Assembly (NCBI GenBank): GCA_977017575.1
Contig: CDRNVI010000024.1
Location: forward strand, 308,368 to 372,367
DNA from: Paramoeba atlantica
Lineage: Eukaryota; Discosea
DNA length: 64,000 nt
Direction: 5' to 3'
Shown piece by piece: positions 40,423 to 50,791 of the stretch. Numbering within the stretch: position 1 is the stretch's first letter; each line of letters opens with the position of its first letter. The notes under the pieces are model-generated. The model was given only the letters and a program-made list of their open reading frames with translations. It was not told the DNA's origin and made no database searches. A program made the translations under genes and the position numbers.

Positions 40423-43065
40423 TCACTTACTGATCGTTATGGCGTCATTCTTCGCAAAAGTACATGCGATCTCGCTTAATTTATGTTGCATTTCATCAAT
40501 ACCATAGCAGCCATGACGGACATTATCACGTGTTCGCACATTCACCGTACGATTCGCCTCTTCTTGTGCCCCAACGACAAAGATAAAATTATACTGCGCC
40601 ATTTGTCCGTTTCGTATCTTCTTTTCCATCTTTATCTCGCTGAGGTCCACATCGGCATGGAACTCCGCATGGAAGATGTCCTTTATCTCCTGCGCGTACG
40701 TATAGGTCGCATTGGACACCGGAACCACTAAAATTTGACGTGGGCTAATCCAAAAGGGCCATTTGCCGCGATAGTGTTCGGCAAGAATTGCCACACAACG
40801 TTCCAGGGAGCCGAATATGGCGCGATGAATCATGACGGGGCGTTTGTGTGACGCATCCAGTGGACGTTCCAATGAATGAGACTCCTTAACCTCTTCCTTT
40901 GTCTCTTTCGTCTCCTCTACTACTCTCGTTTCATTAGCTGGGTTTGTGGGTGTACTCATATCGGAGTTTGCCGTTTGACCTCCCTCGCCGTTTTCGTTTG
41001 AAACCACAGTATTTGGAGAGGCACACACGTAGGTAAGGTTAAAGCGCAGCGGGAGTTGAAAGTCTAACTGCAGCGTGCCCAATTGATGTTTACGCCCCAG
41101 GGCATCGGTCACGCATAAATCAATTTTAGGACCGTAAAAGGCACCATCCTCGGGGTGGAGTTCCCATGTGCGCACGACTGCTGACGTCTGTCGGTGGGCG
41201 ACCAGCTTTCGTAGCTTTCGGTGGGCGTCGGGGGTGCCATCGTATTGAAATTGTGCCCCCGACGAGTTTGGATCTGGCAGTGTCTCGGGAATCCCGCAAA
41301 ACTCGTTGAGCGCTTTTCGCAAGTGGTCTTCGCTGCGATTCCACGCCTCCACCTCACCAAGGTAGAGTTTCGGTCGTGTGGCTAAGGCCAAGGAAAATGT
41401 GAACCCCAGGATTTCGTACACGTCGCGAAGAAACGTCAGTGCGGCCCGTATTTCTTTCCCAAGTTGGCCTTCGGTACAAAAGATATGGGCGTCATCCTGC
41501 TGGAACCGTCGCACGCGGGTAAGACCGGAGAGCGCCCCGCTGATTTCATTGCGATGCAACACCCCAAAATCGGCCAAACGCATCGGAAGCTCACGATAGC
41601 TACGAGGACGCATTTTATACAATAGGCAGTGTCCGGGACAGTTCATCGGTTTCAGGGCATACGCCGCGGATTCGTTCTCGGAAGCTGCTTTGCACCCGTC
41701 ATTGCAGAAAAATAAATTCTCTTTGTACTTGTCATAGTGCCCGCTGATTTGCCATAATTTTGTGTGGTACATGTTTGGGGTAATCACCTCTTCAAACCCA
41801 CGGCGTCGGTACTGTTTGCGCATAAAATCGACGAGAGCAAGGTAGATGCGTGCGCCGTAGGGGTGCCAAAAGGTGGAACCTGGGCTGAGGTCGGAGTTCC
41901 AGTTCCATAGTTCTTGCTTCTTTCCCAGCACGCGGTGGTCGTATAACGCGGCATCAGCGACCCGTGCCTTCCATTCCTTCATAAGGGACTCTTTCGGAAA
42001 TGACATGGCATAGACACGCTGCAGGGAAGCGTTCTCGACGTTGCCCTGGAAATAACTAGAGCTGTTTTTGGTGACACAGAACGAACGAACGCGGCCAGTG
42101 TGAGGTAGATGGGGTCCTCGACACGGGTCAATAAGATTTCCACAACGATACACCACGCAGTGAGCACCGTCTTGTACTTTACTTGAGAGAATGGTACTTT
42201 TGAAGGGGTTGTAACCAAACATTGCGATGGCGTTTTCCTTTGTAAGCACGAGGCGCTGAAAAGGGTGCGTCCCTTGAACGATCGCACGTACCGACTTTTC
42301 CAGACTGGGATAGTCCTGGTCCGTAATGGGTCGTTTCACGTCGCCTTCGTAAAAGAATCCGCCCTCGGCAAGCGGTGGGCCTACGCTTAGCTTACACTCA
42401 AGCACTTGTTCCAATGCATAGCCCAGAACGTGGGCAGAACTGTGCCAAAACACGTACTGTGCCTCACTCCCGGATTCCCAGTCCAGAAGTTCCACCGTGC
42501 AGTCCCGCTCCAGCGGACGGGTGAGGTCCCATACAGCGTCGTCGACTTTGGCAACAATAAAATTCTCGGTCGCCTTTTTAAGGGCGCTACGAGGCACACG
42601 GTCTTTGTAATACTCCAACAAATCGAATGGGGTGGTGCAATAGGCAGTCCCAGTTAACTGTACTACATGAGGCATGTCCTGTTCAGACTCATTGCCTGTT
42701 TCTGTGAACGATACGCCAACCAATTCAACCGTAATGGGACGTTCTTTCTGCTTGTATTCGAGTTCTTGCTTGGCAAACAACGTTTCGAAAAGTTCCAGTC
42801 GTGGAGACCAAAAGGTGGGGCCTTTGGATGAATCCATTGTTTTGGTGTGGATATTCGTGTTTTCATGCTGCTCACGGGTTTCAACATCGTCTTTGTGATC
42901 AACTTTTATCTTATTCATGGCTTCGGTTACTTTGTCTGAGTTTGGTGGCATCAACTCTTTGACAGGGTGTAGCAGAGGGCGTGATAAAAAGCGCCAAAGT
43001 TGGCGTCTCGTTGTTGAGAGAATATTTAAAAAGTTTCTTCGTGTTAATAAACAACAATTACGCAA
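40423..43065 (-). CDS. TARS: threonyl-tRNA synthetase
   Basis: Charges tRNA-Thr. Domains in order: TGS (about 105-185), the editing/SAD domain (HSSAHVLGYALEQ), class II catalytic core with MNCPGHC, HRNEISGALSG and DDAHIFC, motif 3 (HRAIFGSLERC) and an anticodon-binding domain (SPRQILVVPVSN). About 50 extra polar residues (Thr/Glu/Lys-rich) are inserted just before motif 3. The first in-frame ATG is at 42951, giving 842 residues. The 38 codons above it, from a TTG at 43065, lack acidic residues until the end and are Arg/Leu-rich, like a mitochondrial presequence; no ATG precedes them. Confidence 0.95.
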   Translation of the reverse strand: MRNCCLLTRRNFLNILSTTRRQLWRFLSRPLLHPVKELMPPNSDKVTEAMNKIKVDHKDDVETREQHENTNIHTKTMDSSKGPTFWSPRLELFETLFAKQELEYKQKERPITVELVGVSFTETGNESEQDMPHVVQLTGTAYCTTPFDLLEYYKDRVPRSALKKATENFIVAKVDDAVWDLTRPLERDCTVELLDWESGSEAQYVFWHSSAHVLGYALEQVLECKLSVGPPLAEGGFFYEGDVKRPITDQDYPSLEKSVRAIVQGTHPFQRLVLTKENAIAMFGYNPFKSTILSSKVQDGAHCVVYRCGNLIDPCRGPHLPHTGRVRSFCVTKNSSSYFQGNVENASLQRVYAMSFPKESLMKEWKARVADAALYDHRVLGKKQELWNWNSDLSPGSTFWHPYGARIYLALVDFMRKQYRRRGFEEVITPNMYHTKLWQISGHYDKYKENLFFCNDGCKAASENESAAYALKPMNCPGHCLLYKMRPRSYRELPMRLADFGVLHRNEISGALSGLTRVRRFQQDDAHIFCTEGQLGKEIRAALTFLRDVYEILGFTFSLALATRPKLYLGEVEAWNRSEDHLRKALNEFCGIPETLPDPNSSGAQFQYDGTPDAHRKLRKLVAHRQTSAVVRTWELHPEDGAFYGPKIDLCVTDALGRKHQLGTLQLDFQLPLRFNLTYVCASPNTVVSNENGEGGQTANSDMSTPTNPANETRVVEETKETKEEVKESHSLERPLDASHKRPVMIHRAIFGSLERCVAILAEHYRGKWPFWISPRQILVVPVSNATYTYAQEIKDIFHAEFHADVDLSEIKMEKKIRNGQMAQYNFIFVVGAQEEANRTVNVRTRDNVRHGCYGIDEMQHKLSEIACTFAKNDAITISK

Positions 43066-43318
43066 AACACACCTTATGACGCTTTTACATCTTTTGGCTT
43101 ATCGCACAGCTTATTTTTGTACAAGAAGCCGCTTCCTTGACTCGAAACCCTCTTGTGTGCTTCGCATAGAATACCTTTTGCAAAAAAAAAGGAAAATGGA
43201 TTTAATACTATACATGCCCCAAAGCATTTCTATCTATCATTAAAAAGGGAAAGTAATTCTGAATATTCCACACGGGGAAGCTGAACACTCCCCTTGATCT
43301 CCCTCCCTTTCTTCCACT

Positions 43319-44905
43319 CTACTCCCACACCAAACTCAAAAAAGGTCGAAACCGAAGTTCGCCCCACGAGGGTGTTTTCGCATAGTTTACCCTCGCATTC
43401 GATGCACCACTCCCGGTAGTGCACTCCTTTCCTCCGATCACCACACCAAAGGTACATGTACCCTGCGGGGAGCGTTCCCACATCTCCCACGTCCACTGGG
43501 CCAGGGAACACCCATAGCGGTAGACATACCGATGGCACAGTGACCCCAGCTGTAGGACGGACGCCGGGACGTATTGCCCCATTTCTTTATACACCAGATA
43601 GGAGCTTCCCTCCTCTGCGTATTGCGCAATGCGGTGGTGCATTTCGGTTTCTCGCAGCCACTGGTGGGTGTGCGTGCAGACCGAGACAAAGGACTGGATA
43701 TCCGTCTCACAACCCAGCGCGAGTTGACCCCCGGAGTAGGAACCGTGCAAGGCATGAATTGAGGGGGTGGACGATTTGGTTTTTTGATTGGTATTCTCTT
43801 GATTCGCAAAAGACTCGGCTCGTTTTGTTCTGTCGGATCCCGACCACGATGTTTGGTGCGAAGTCACATTCCATTGATACTTTCCCCCGAACTCCAGTAA
43901 AGTGCCTTGGTGGGTAATCGCATTTCCACGAATGCGTAGGGCAAGCTGCACCTTCTCTGACGGTTTGTAAAATAGTGCACTATTCCATCGACGTAACGCA
44001 TCGCCGTATATGGAGAGCGACACATTGTTTTGAAACGTCACCCCGAATCCGGCAAACAGATTCACTCCATTTTCCAAATCTCGTGTGGACATTAAAGAGA
44101 TCATTGAGCGGTAGCGAAAAGGGCTTTCCGCGGGGAGAATCTCTGGCAGGGATTTTGAGGACACAGCGGTACGAATCGCACGATCCTGCGGGCTGGAACG
44201 CCACAGGGAGGAGTCGAATCCAGGAGGTACATGCTTCTTCCGTACCGCAGTCTCCTCCGTATTCGAACGTGCACCGTAGGTTACAATATACAACGCCCGG
44301 TCGATGTACAGCTGAATATTCTCTGTGGGGAAGAATTCCAAAACATACCCAAAACTGTTCGAGTCCTCACTTCCTGTCGTGGTTGTACTCGTCTTACTTG
44401 AGGGAGCCTCATGTTGCCCGTTTTGGTTCTCCGAACCCTCTGCCACGTTTTCAGCTCTGTGCAGACTCTCTCCATGGATCACGGGTGGGGCAATCTCGGA
44501 GGGGTACATCACCATGGCTTTGGCGCCTGTGCCCCATCGAGTTTCGATCTTTGTCCCGAATTGACGCAACCCGGCAGCAAACAACCGAACCCGAATGTCA
44601 TCGGGGAGCGCTGCGGCGTAATAAGAATTCGGAAGACGGCTCCAGGGCATATTGCGTAGCATCGGGTCCGGGGCGACATATTTAGAGGTTGCGGCCTTGC
44701 AAACCGCCAGGAGCTGGGCGAGCGAGGCTCGAAGCGCCTCGGACTGGGACAGGGAGGGGGAGGGGAGGAGTCGCTCCAGGACGAGCCGCCCGTGAGGATT
44801 CCAAGGCTCCCGTTCGTAAGGGGTGCGACTGGCGGCTTGGTGATGCCAGTCAAGGATGGAGCTCGCGTCGAGGGCGATGCAACGTTCCGAGGTGAAGTGC
44901 GACAA
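43319..44905 (-). CDS. unknown protein, possible outer-membrane beta-barrel; start unclear
   Basis: About 528 residues from a TTG at 44905; the frame is open up to about 45000 but has no ATG before residue 82 (MLRNMPW). Many short alternating polar/hydrophobic strands (SLSIYGDALRRWNSALFYK, VQLALRIRGNAI, TLLEFGGKYQW) with Gly and aromatic residues, and a final strand FRPFLSLVWE, suggest a mitochondrial beta-barrel. Linkers are Ser/Thr/Asn-rich. No family recognised, so this is inference. In a different frame an ATG at 45203 opens MSGFCLRALKNG and runs past 44905, so one base change would supply a start. Confidence 0.55.
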   Translation of the reverse strand: MSHFTSERCIALDASSILDWHHQAASRTPYEREPWNPHGRLVLERLLPSPSLSQSEALRASLAQLLAVCKAATSKYVAPDPMLRNMPWSRLPNSYYAAALPDDIRVRLFAAGLRQFGTKIETRWGTGAKAMVMYPSEIAPPVIHGESLHRAENVAEGSENQNGQHEAPSSKTSTTTTGSEDSNSFGYVLEFFPTENIQLYIDRALYIVTYGARSNTEETAVRKKHVPPGFDSSLWRSSPQDRAIRTAVSSKSLPEILPAESPFRYRSMISLMSTRDLENGVNLFAGFGVTFQNNVSLSIYGDALRRWNSALFYKPSEKVQLALRIRGNAITHQGTLLEFGGKYQWNVTSHQTSWSGSDRTKRAESFANQENTNQKTKSSTPSIHALHGSYSGGQLALGCETDIQSFVSVCTHTHQWLRETEMHHRIAQYAEEGSSYLVYKEMGQYVPASVLQLGSLCHRYVYRYGCSLAQWTWEMWERSPQGTCTFGVVIGGKECTTGSGASNARVNYAKTPSWGELRFRPFLSLVWE

Positions 44906-45003
44906 TGGGGTAGAGAGGGAGGGAAGAAAAAGGAAGGTGAGATAGGTTCTGGTGTGGTAGTTTTTTAGATCGTATCCTACAGTCGTACACTTTCTTTCTA
45001 GTT

Positions 45004-45461
45004 AACCGGTCTAATAGATGAGAACATATTTTTGAGAGTAAATTTGAGAGACAAAAATGATAGACGGAAGAGGGAGGCCTCTGTTCTTTGCAAAAACTAT
45101 ACAGATAGAGGTGCTGAGATAAAAGTACAAGAGAATCTATCCTGTACAAGAGAATCTGTGACTTGCCTGTCCCATTTTTGAGAGCGCGGAGACAAAAGCC
45201 ACTCATTGAAATGATTTTTTTGATCAATCTCTAGCCCCTCTCAAGGGCACTTGTACGTCAACCAATAAGGCTTATCAAGATTCATGCAGCACAGCACAAC
45301 TACTGTCCGGTAGAATGGGAGCTCTTCTTCTGAATTTTTTGCATGAACCTTATACGTTTGCATGAACCTTGTACGTGTTTCCTAATACGTCTTGCAAGGA
45401 ACCTTGTACGTATTTCAGGAAATAAGACAATGCTCATGAGCATCACAGTAACTAATGCGGC
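45004..45461. other. spacer with imperfect repeats
   Basis: At about 45335-45410 the words CATGAACCTTATACGT, CATGAACCTTGTACGT and GGAACCTTGTACGTAT form three imperfect copies. No gene seen. Confidence 0.4.
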
Positions 45462-46393
45462 CTAAACAGAGCAATTCTCCAAGAAATTGGCCAACGCTCG
45501 GTCGTAACGTATGTAATGTTTAAGGTCGTGATAGTGTTTCATTGGGCTATCCGAATCCTCCATACTCTTCAATAAGACTTTGACGTTTCGAACCAGCCGA
45601 AGCGGCGCGCAGTGAATGCCAGAGCCTAACGACCGGTACCAAATTTTGGTTCGGACGCGATAGGGCACAAACGCGAACAAGTTGCCAAGCTCCGAAAAAG
45701 CCGATTGGCAGGCCGACAGCTTGGCTGTGGTCTCGTGGGGACTTAACTGAGCTTCTTCCGTACTTAATCCTTTGACGGATTGCTGCAACCTTTGTTGAAT
45801 CACCTGGGGCAGGCGAAAATTTCCAAACTGCGGGGCATAGGACACCCAATGAAAGGTGAGAAACGTCCCCGCACTCCTCTGCGGAGAGTGATGCTGACAG
45901 TAAATCGGATTCCACAACACCGCATACCAACTGGAGGGGGTAAACCCAGAAAGCGGGACCTCACACAGCTCACGAAACACCGGCTCACTCTCCATTAACT
46001 CCTTCACATGGAGAAAAAACGGCGCACGCTCATTCGGGGGCCTACTCGGGGTACACTCAAACCGTCTCCCCTCCCCCGTCTCCAGCCCCACCCCACTCAA
46101 CAGCGGGACATAGAACAAACTCCGGGTGGGGGACAGATGACTCACGTGGGGGGCACGTAACGGAATCTCCACCCCCTCGATGCGGTCATAAAACCTCCAG
46201 CTCTCCTGTAGCGAAATCGAGCGCCCCTCCCCCCCTCCCACGGGGTGGGTCCGGGCGAGGAACTGGATGATGTCGCCGTAGCCCGAGACCTCCATCGCGG
46301 CGTCGTCGTAGTCACACAGCAGGGTGCTGAGGGACGCCGTGGGGGGTCCCTCCCAGGTGAGGGAGGGGTTGGCCGGGCGTGAGGGGGAGTAGG
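45462..46393 (-). CDS. DUF789-family protein, C-terminal part
   Basis: The first ATG in frame is at 46295 (277 residues), but the frame is open and plausible farther up (NPSLTWEGP, CDYDDAAM) into the minisatellite. Family match: SLQESWRFYDRIEGVEIPL, FYVPLLSGV, then FTPSSWYAVLWNPIYCQHH followed by FLTFHWVSY, the signature of DUF789 proteins known mainly from plants. Function unknown. The upstream half of the likely gene lies beyond the repeat, in a frame that differs by one base (see the open frame at 47401-48225). Confidence 0.7.
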
Positions 46394-47400
46394 CGTGGGT
46401 AGGGGTAGTGGTGGTAGTGGGGGTAGTCGTGGGGGTAGGGGTAGTGGTGGGGGTAGGGGTAGTCGTGGGGGTAGGGGTAGTCGTGGGGGTAGGGGTAGTC
46501 GTGGGGGTAGGGGTAGTCGTGGGGGTAGGGGTAGTCGTGGGGGTAGGGGTAGTCGTGGGGGTAGGGGTAGTCGTGGGGGTAGTCGTGGGGGTAGGGGTAG
46601 TCGTGGGGGTAGGGGTAGTCGTGGGGGTAGGGGTAGTCGTGGGGGTAGGGGTAGTCGTGGGGGTAGGGGTAGTCGTGGGGGTAGTCGTGGGGTAGGGGTA
46701 GTCGTGGGGGTAGGGGTAGTCGTGGGGGTAGGGGTAGTCGTGGGGTAGGGGTAGTCGTGGGGGTAGGGGTAGTCGTGGGGGTAGGGGTAGTGGTGGGGTA
46801 GGGGTAGTCGTGGGGGTAGGGGTAGTCGTGGGGGTAGGGGTAGTCGTGGGGGTAAGGGTAGTCGTGTGGGTAGGGTAGTCGTGGGGGTAGGGGTAGTCGT
46901 GGGGGTAGGGGTAGTCGTGGGGGTAGGGGTAGTCGTGGGGGTAGGGGTAGTCGTGGGGGTAGGGGTAGTCGTGGGGTAGGGGTAGTGGTGGGGGTAGGGG
47001 TAGTCGTGGGGGTAGGGGTAGTCGTGGGGGTAGGGGTAGTCGTGGGGGTAGGGGTAGTCGTGGGGGTAGGGGTAGTCGTGGGGGTAGGGGTAGTGGTGGG
47101 GGTAGGGGTAGTCGTGGGGGTAGGGGTAGTGGTGGGGGTAGGGGTAGTCGTGGGGGTAGGGGTAGTCGTGGGGGTAGGGGTAGTCGTGGGGTAGGGGTAG
47201 TCGTGGGGGTAGGGGTAGTCGTGGGGGTAGGGGTAGTCGTGGGGGTAGGGGTAGTCGTGGTGGTAGGGGTAGTCGTGGGGGTAGGGGTAGTCGTGGGGGT
47301 AGGGGTAGTCGTGGGGGTAGGGGTAGTCGTGGGGGTAGGGGTAGTGGTGGGGGTAGGGGTAGTCGTGGTAGTGGTGGTGGTGGGGGTAGGGGTAGTCGTG
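46394..47400. repeat. 18-base G-rich minisatellite, about 56 units
   Basis: Unit GTGGGGGTAGGGGTAGTC (plus strand). Most units are 18 bases; about six are 17 bases or shorter through loss of one G (for example near 46687, 46738, 46794, 46973 and 47185). In minus-strand frames the unit reads PYPHDY, PTPTTT or LPPRLP, all open. Each short unit moves the frame by one. The G4-G5 runs have clear G-quadruplex potential. Confidence 0.95.
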
Positions 47401-48225
47401 GGGGGGCGTGGAGGGGTTGAAGTCTTTGCGTTCGATTCGTGGGGAGGGGGCGGTGGGGGGTAGGGCGTGGGAGGGGTGAGGGGAGAGGAGGGGGAGGGGG
47501 GGATACGAACAGGTGGGGAGTAACGGGGAGGAGAGGGGGGAGAGGGGGAGAGGGGGGAGAGGGGGGAGAGGGGGAAGAGGAGGGGGGTGGGTGGGGGTAG
47601 AGAGGGGGGGTGTCGGTAGAGGTAGAGGAGGGGAGGGGGGGAGGAGAGGAGGGGGTGGTGGTGGTAGTGGTAGTGGTAGGGTTGTTGTTGTGGTGGTGGT
47701 TATGATTCGTGTTGTTGTGGTGGCTATGATTCGTATCATTGTGATTGTCGTTGTCGTTGCTACTATTCGTGTTGTTATGGTTGGGGTTGGGGTTGGGGTT
47801 GGTATTGGGGTCGTGATGGTGGTTGTTGTTGCTGGGGTTGTGGCTGTGGTTGTTGCTGTCGTTACTTTGTGGGTGAAGGAGGTGAGAAGATTCCTGAGGA
47901 TTCGAAGAAGTGGGAGGGTAGGAGGCTGGGGAAAAGTGGAGGGTGGAAGGGAAATCGGTATAGGGGTCAGGGAGAGGATAGTCGTTCCAGAGTTGGCGGA
48001 GTTGGTTCTGGACCCTGGTTAGGGTCTGGGCTTTGCGGTCGTCGAGGGGAGAGGGGGGGAAGTATTTTTTATGTTGGTAAGAGGGGTCGTGGGTGGTGAA
48101 CGGGGGGTAGTGAGAATTTCGGACATGAAAATTTAGTTTGCAAAAAAGGTTCGTTTTTTTGTCTCTAGCGTTGCACTTTGTGTTTTTTAAAGGAGTATCG
48201 AATTCGTGAAAACCGAGAGGAAATT
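47401..48225 (-). pseudogene. Pro/Asn-rich open frame upstream of the minisatellite, probable 5' part of the DUF789 gene
   Basis: A minus-strand frame stays open for about 275 codons, with sequence such as KAQTLTRVQNQLRQLWNDYP followed by Pro-, Asn- and His-rich stretches, then runs into the repeat as LPPRLP. It contains no ATG; an ATG at 48126 lies one frame away (MSEILTTPRS) and stops at about 48020. It is in neither phase with the DUF789 frame after the repeat. One changed repeat unit would join it. I infer one gene whose frame is broken or mis-assembled. Confidence 0.45.
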
Positions 48226-48326
48226 ACGATCTTTCGTTAATCTAATTTCTCATGTTTTTCTGTATCACGCGTAAAATGAACGGCCATACAGTGTAGATGC
48301 CATGACAAAGTTCACATAAAAAAACG

Positions 48327-49150
48327 TTACCGAATAAGTTTCTTCACCTCCTTCATGTCCCTTTCCAAAACATCAGACAAATGCTGAATACCATGTTGTT
48401 TTTCTCGTAAGTAATCAACCACCTCTGATATCGGAATATCGCACTGCACAGCGTGCGCCTCCTCACTCTCGGTATTACCCGCTGGTATCGGTGTCTTCTC
48501 CAATTTATCCAGCGCGTTTACAGTTTGGGGTTGCGTATCCTCTATCGTGCTACATAAATTTTGGCTTTCTTTGAGTAAAGGGGCCTCGGAGGTCAGTGGG
48601 TTTTCCACACGTCGAAGCACCTGTATTTTTCCTAACAACAGCAACACGGAGCGCTGCAGTGCTGTATGTTTTTCTGATAGCTTTCTCAGACGAAAAGTCA
48701 TCTCGTCATGGCTTGTTTGGTACTTTCAGCCACCGAATAGAGTTGCTGAACAAGCTTCACGTATCCGCGAAGTGTCTCTGTTTGTAACTGAATCCGCTCC
48801 TGCAGTCCGGAGAAGAAATGGACTGGCAAAGGAAACATTCGGGAGGCGTCAGGGACGGACTCAGCGGCCTTCGTCCACTGCTCATCAGTCAGGTGAATAC
48901 CTTCGGAGGCGAGATGGTTGCGATAAAACGCGATTTGCGCATTGGCCTGTTCTGTGGGGCATATGCTAAAAAGAAATGAACGGAACGGACAGTTTTGGGA
49001 TTTCTTGTCGTACCTTTCGTCCCATTGGATCAATTTTGGGAGAGGATTGGGAGTGATGGTCGTGGAAGACGCACCGGCAACATTGTTAAAATTGTAGGGC
49101 GAAAAAGTTAATTTTTGTAATATTTCAAGGCGAACACCTTTATAGTTTGG
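48327..49150 (-). CDS. NUP54: Nup54-type nucleoporin, frame broken once
   Basis: A nuclear pore central-channel component. The segment CPFRSFLFSICPTEQANAQI, then DEQWTKAAESVPDASRMFPL and the helical part QERIQLQTETLRGY match the Nup54 alpha domain. The frame ends at 48698 (TKQAMTR, stop) while the neighbouring frame carries straight on (HDEMTFRLRKLSEKH, then QRSVLLLLGKIQVLR) to 48327. One base is therefore missing near 48701. The N-terminal frame is open to 49150 without ATG (SPYNFNNVAGASS) and lacks the usual FG repeats. SSL1 lies only 70 bases upstream. Confidence 0.75.
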
Positions 49151-49219
49151 TCAATCATAAAAATTCTGTAGAAGCCTGTTTAGTGTAAAAATTTGCTATG
49201 CTTACCGTTGTAACAGATA

Positions 49220-50527
49220 TTACTCATCCACTGGACAGTTTGGACAGCACATGAGAACCTTTTGCGAAAACTGCGTACAAGACCGGCACGCACTCACTCC
49301 ACACTTTATACACCGATGTGTATCCTTTAGTTCCAGCTCACTTGTGTTGGTAGCCGTATCCGCGCCTCCTGCCCTGGCAGTTCCGTGGAGTGAGTACAGT
49401 GGGAAATGACAAAGAAAGCAATAGGTGTTTTTCACCGTCGAAAGGTAACGTTCTCTGTCAGAAATAGGACTTTTCGAGTCGTTTTCAATTTGACCGCCTT
49501 TGTGACATATCCTACTATCGTCTTCTAATGTTTCTGTATTTTCCTGGTCACCTGCTAAGTTGCTCCTAACAACCGTAGATGGGCCCCCCTGGCCCACTGG
49601 ATATTCTTGTCTTCGCAACATTAGCTCCTCCACTTGTATTAAGCTTGACGCCGATATCTCTGCTTTTTCTGCAGTTGAGCTCATTTTCACCATAAAGTTT
49701 TTTTGCTCACTGTTCTGTTGCATCTGAGCTCGCGACAGGAACGCACTGGAGAGCAAATCTAAACCACAAATCACACACGTACGCGGGAGAGATCCACACA
49801 GCACGGCCTCACATCGGGGACAATGAATCACGTTTTGTACATAATTTAAGTGACAAACACAAATTTGAGGGGTTCTCCTTTCTTCTACTGTGGGAAACCC
49901 GAATGGGAGTAGCTTTACACCCTCTGGATCGACCGAATTGGTTGTAGAATCATACGGTACGCGATGCATCACTAAATGTAGAATCTCTTCCAAATGTTTT
50001 TCCTGTAAAGGGACATAATAATGTCCTTCGGAAGCTAGCGAAGAGAGCATTTGGGTCTGGGCCCCAAATCCAATCACTGTAGTATGAATTTTTTCTTGAT
50101 GGGTCTGTTCAATCACTTGTGTCACATCCCCAGGGTCTGCAGAGTTTAGTGAGGAGGCGAGATAGAGAATCTCATGGGTGGCTGTTGTTGAGGTCGCTTG
50201 ATTTCGGGTAAATAAATGCAACGCGAGTCGCAGCGCATTCTCAACCGAGGGGGTGCCAGAAGGTGAGGTCTTGGCAAAATACTTTTCTACTTCATTCAGT
50301 ACAGTCTCCGGGGACATTTGGAAATCACAGATAAGCTCGGCGACCCCCTCACGCGTGGCTATAATCGCGAGATAGGAAACAGCATGGAGGTGAAGGTAGG
50401 AATGGATGAGATAGGGCAGGGCACAGTCTCGTAGCAGATGAAGCCGGTCAGGGAGAAAGTCTTTTCGGAGGACTGCCGCGGAGTAGTCGACGATGAGAAC
50501 CAGACGGCGGATAATGCAGTGAGGCAT
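49220..50527 (-). CDS. SSL1: TFIIH subunit p44
   Basis: A structural subunit of TFIIH, acting in transcription initiation and nucleotide excision repair by stimulating the XPD helicase. 435 residues. A VWA-like domain (LVLIVDYSAAVLRKDFLPDR; TVIGFGAQTQMLSSLASEGH) is followed by FGFP, a first zinc cluster (CHLNY...CPRC...CVICGLDL), a polar linker, and a C-terminal C4 finger (CFLCHF; CIKCG...CRSC...CCPNC). The MIDAS-like motif is D-Y-S-A-A rather than DxSxS. ATG at 50527. Confidence 0.9.
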   Translation of the reverse strand: MPHCIIRRLVLIVDYSAAVLRKDFLPDRLHLLRDCALPYLIHSYLHLHAVSYLAIIATREGVAELICDFQMSPETVLNEVEKYFAKTSPSGTPSVENALRLALHLFTRNQATSTTATHEILYLASSLNSADPGDVTQVIEQTHQEKIHTTVIGFGAQTQMLSSLASEGHYYVPLQEKHLEEILHLVMHRVPYDSTTNSVDPEGVKLLPFGFPTVEERRTPQICVCHLNYVQNVIHCPRCEAVLCGSLPRTCVICGLDLLSSAFLSRAQMQQNSEQKNFMVKMSSTAEKAEISASSLIQVEELMLRRQEYPVGQGGPSTVVRSNLAGDQENTETLEDDSRICHKGGQIENDSKSPISDRERYLSTVKNTYCFLCHFPLYSLHGTARAGGADTATNTSELELKDTHRCIKCGVSACRSCTQFSQKVLMCCPNCPVDE

Positions 50528-50791
50528 AACAGGAGGGGACTGCGGGGGTTTAGGAAGAGGTAAGGATATGGGACATAGGGAGGAAAAGAGCGAAAGTAGG
50601 TGTAAAGTGGTGCGCTATTCGGGAGTTGGGATTCGATTATAGGACGTACATTTTCTAAACGTGGTGGTGCGCGATAAAGACTATCACATACATGTATGCC
50701 TGTTGGTAATAAAAAACACGCATGGACATGTAGAAAAAAGACATCTCGTAGAACTACAGTCATATGCACATATTTGTCACCACAGGCGTCT

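Noticed and set aside
44850-45227. Separate 125-residue protein on the minus strand
   Set aside because: It overlaps the start of the larger frame and its sequence is not gene-like beyond the first part; kept only as a possible alternative start of that gene.
46394-47400. CRISPR-like array
   Set aside because: Units are contiguous with no spacers and the genome is eukaryotic; it is a minisatellite.
46395-47463. Long plus-strand frames made of GRGSRG or VGVVVG repeats over the minisatellite
   Set aside because: They only translate the 18-base repeat; all six frames are open there, and host genes read on the minus strand.
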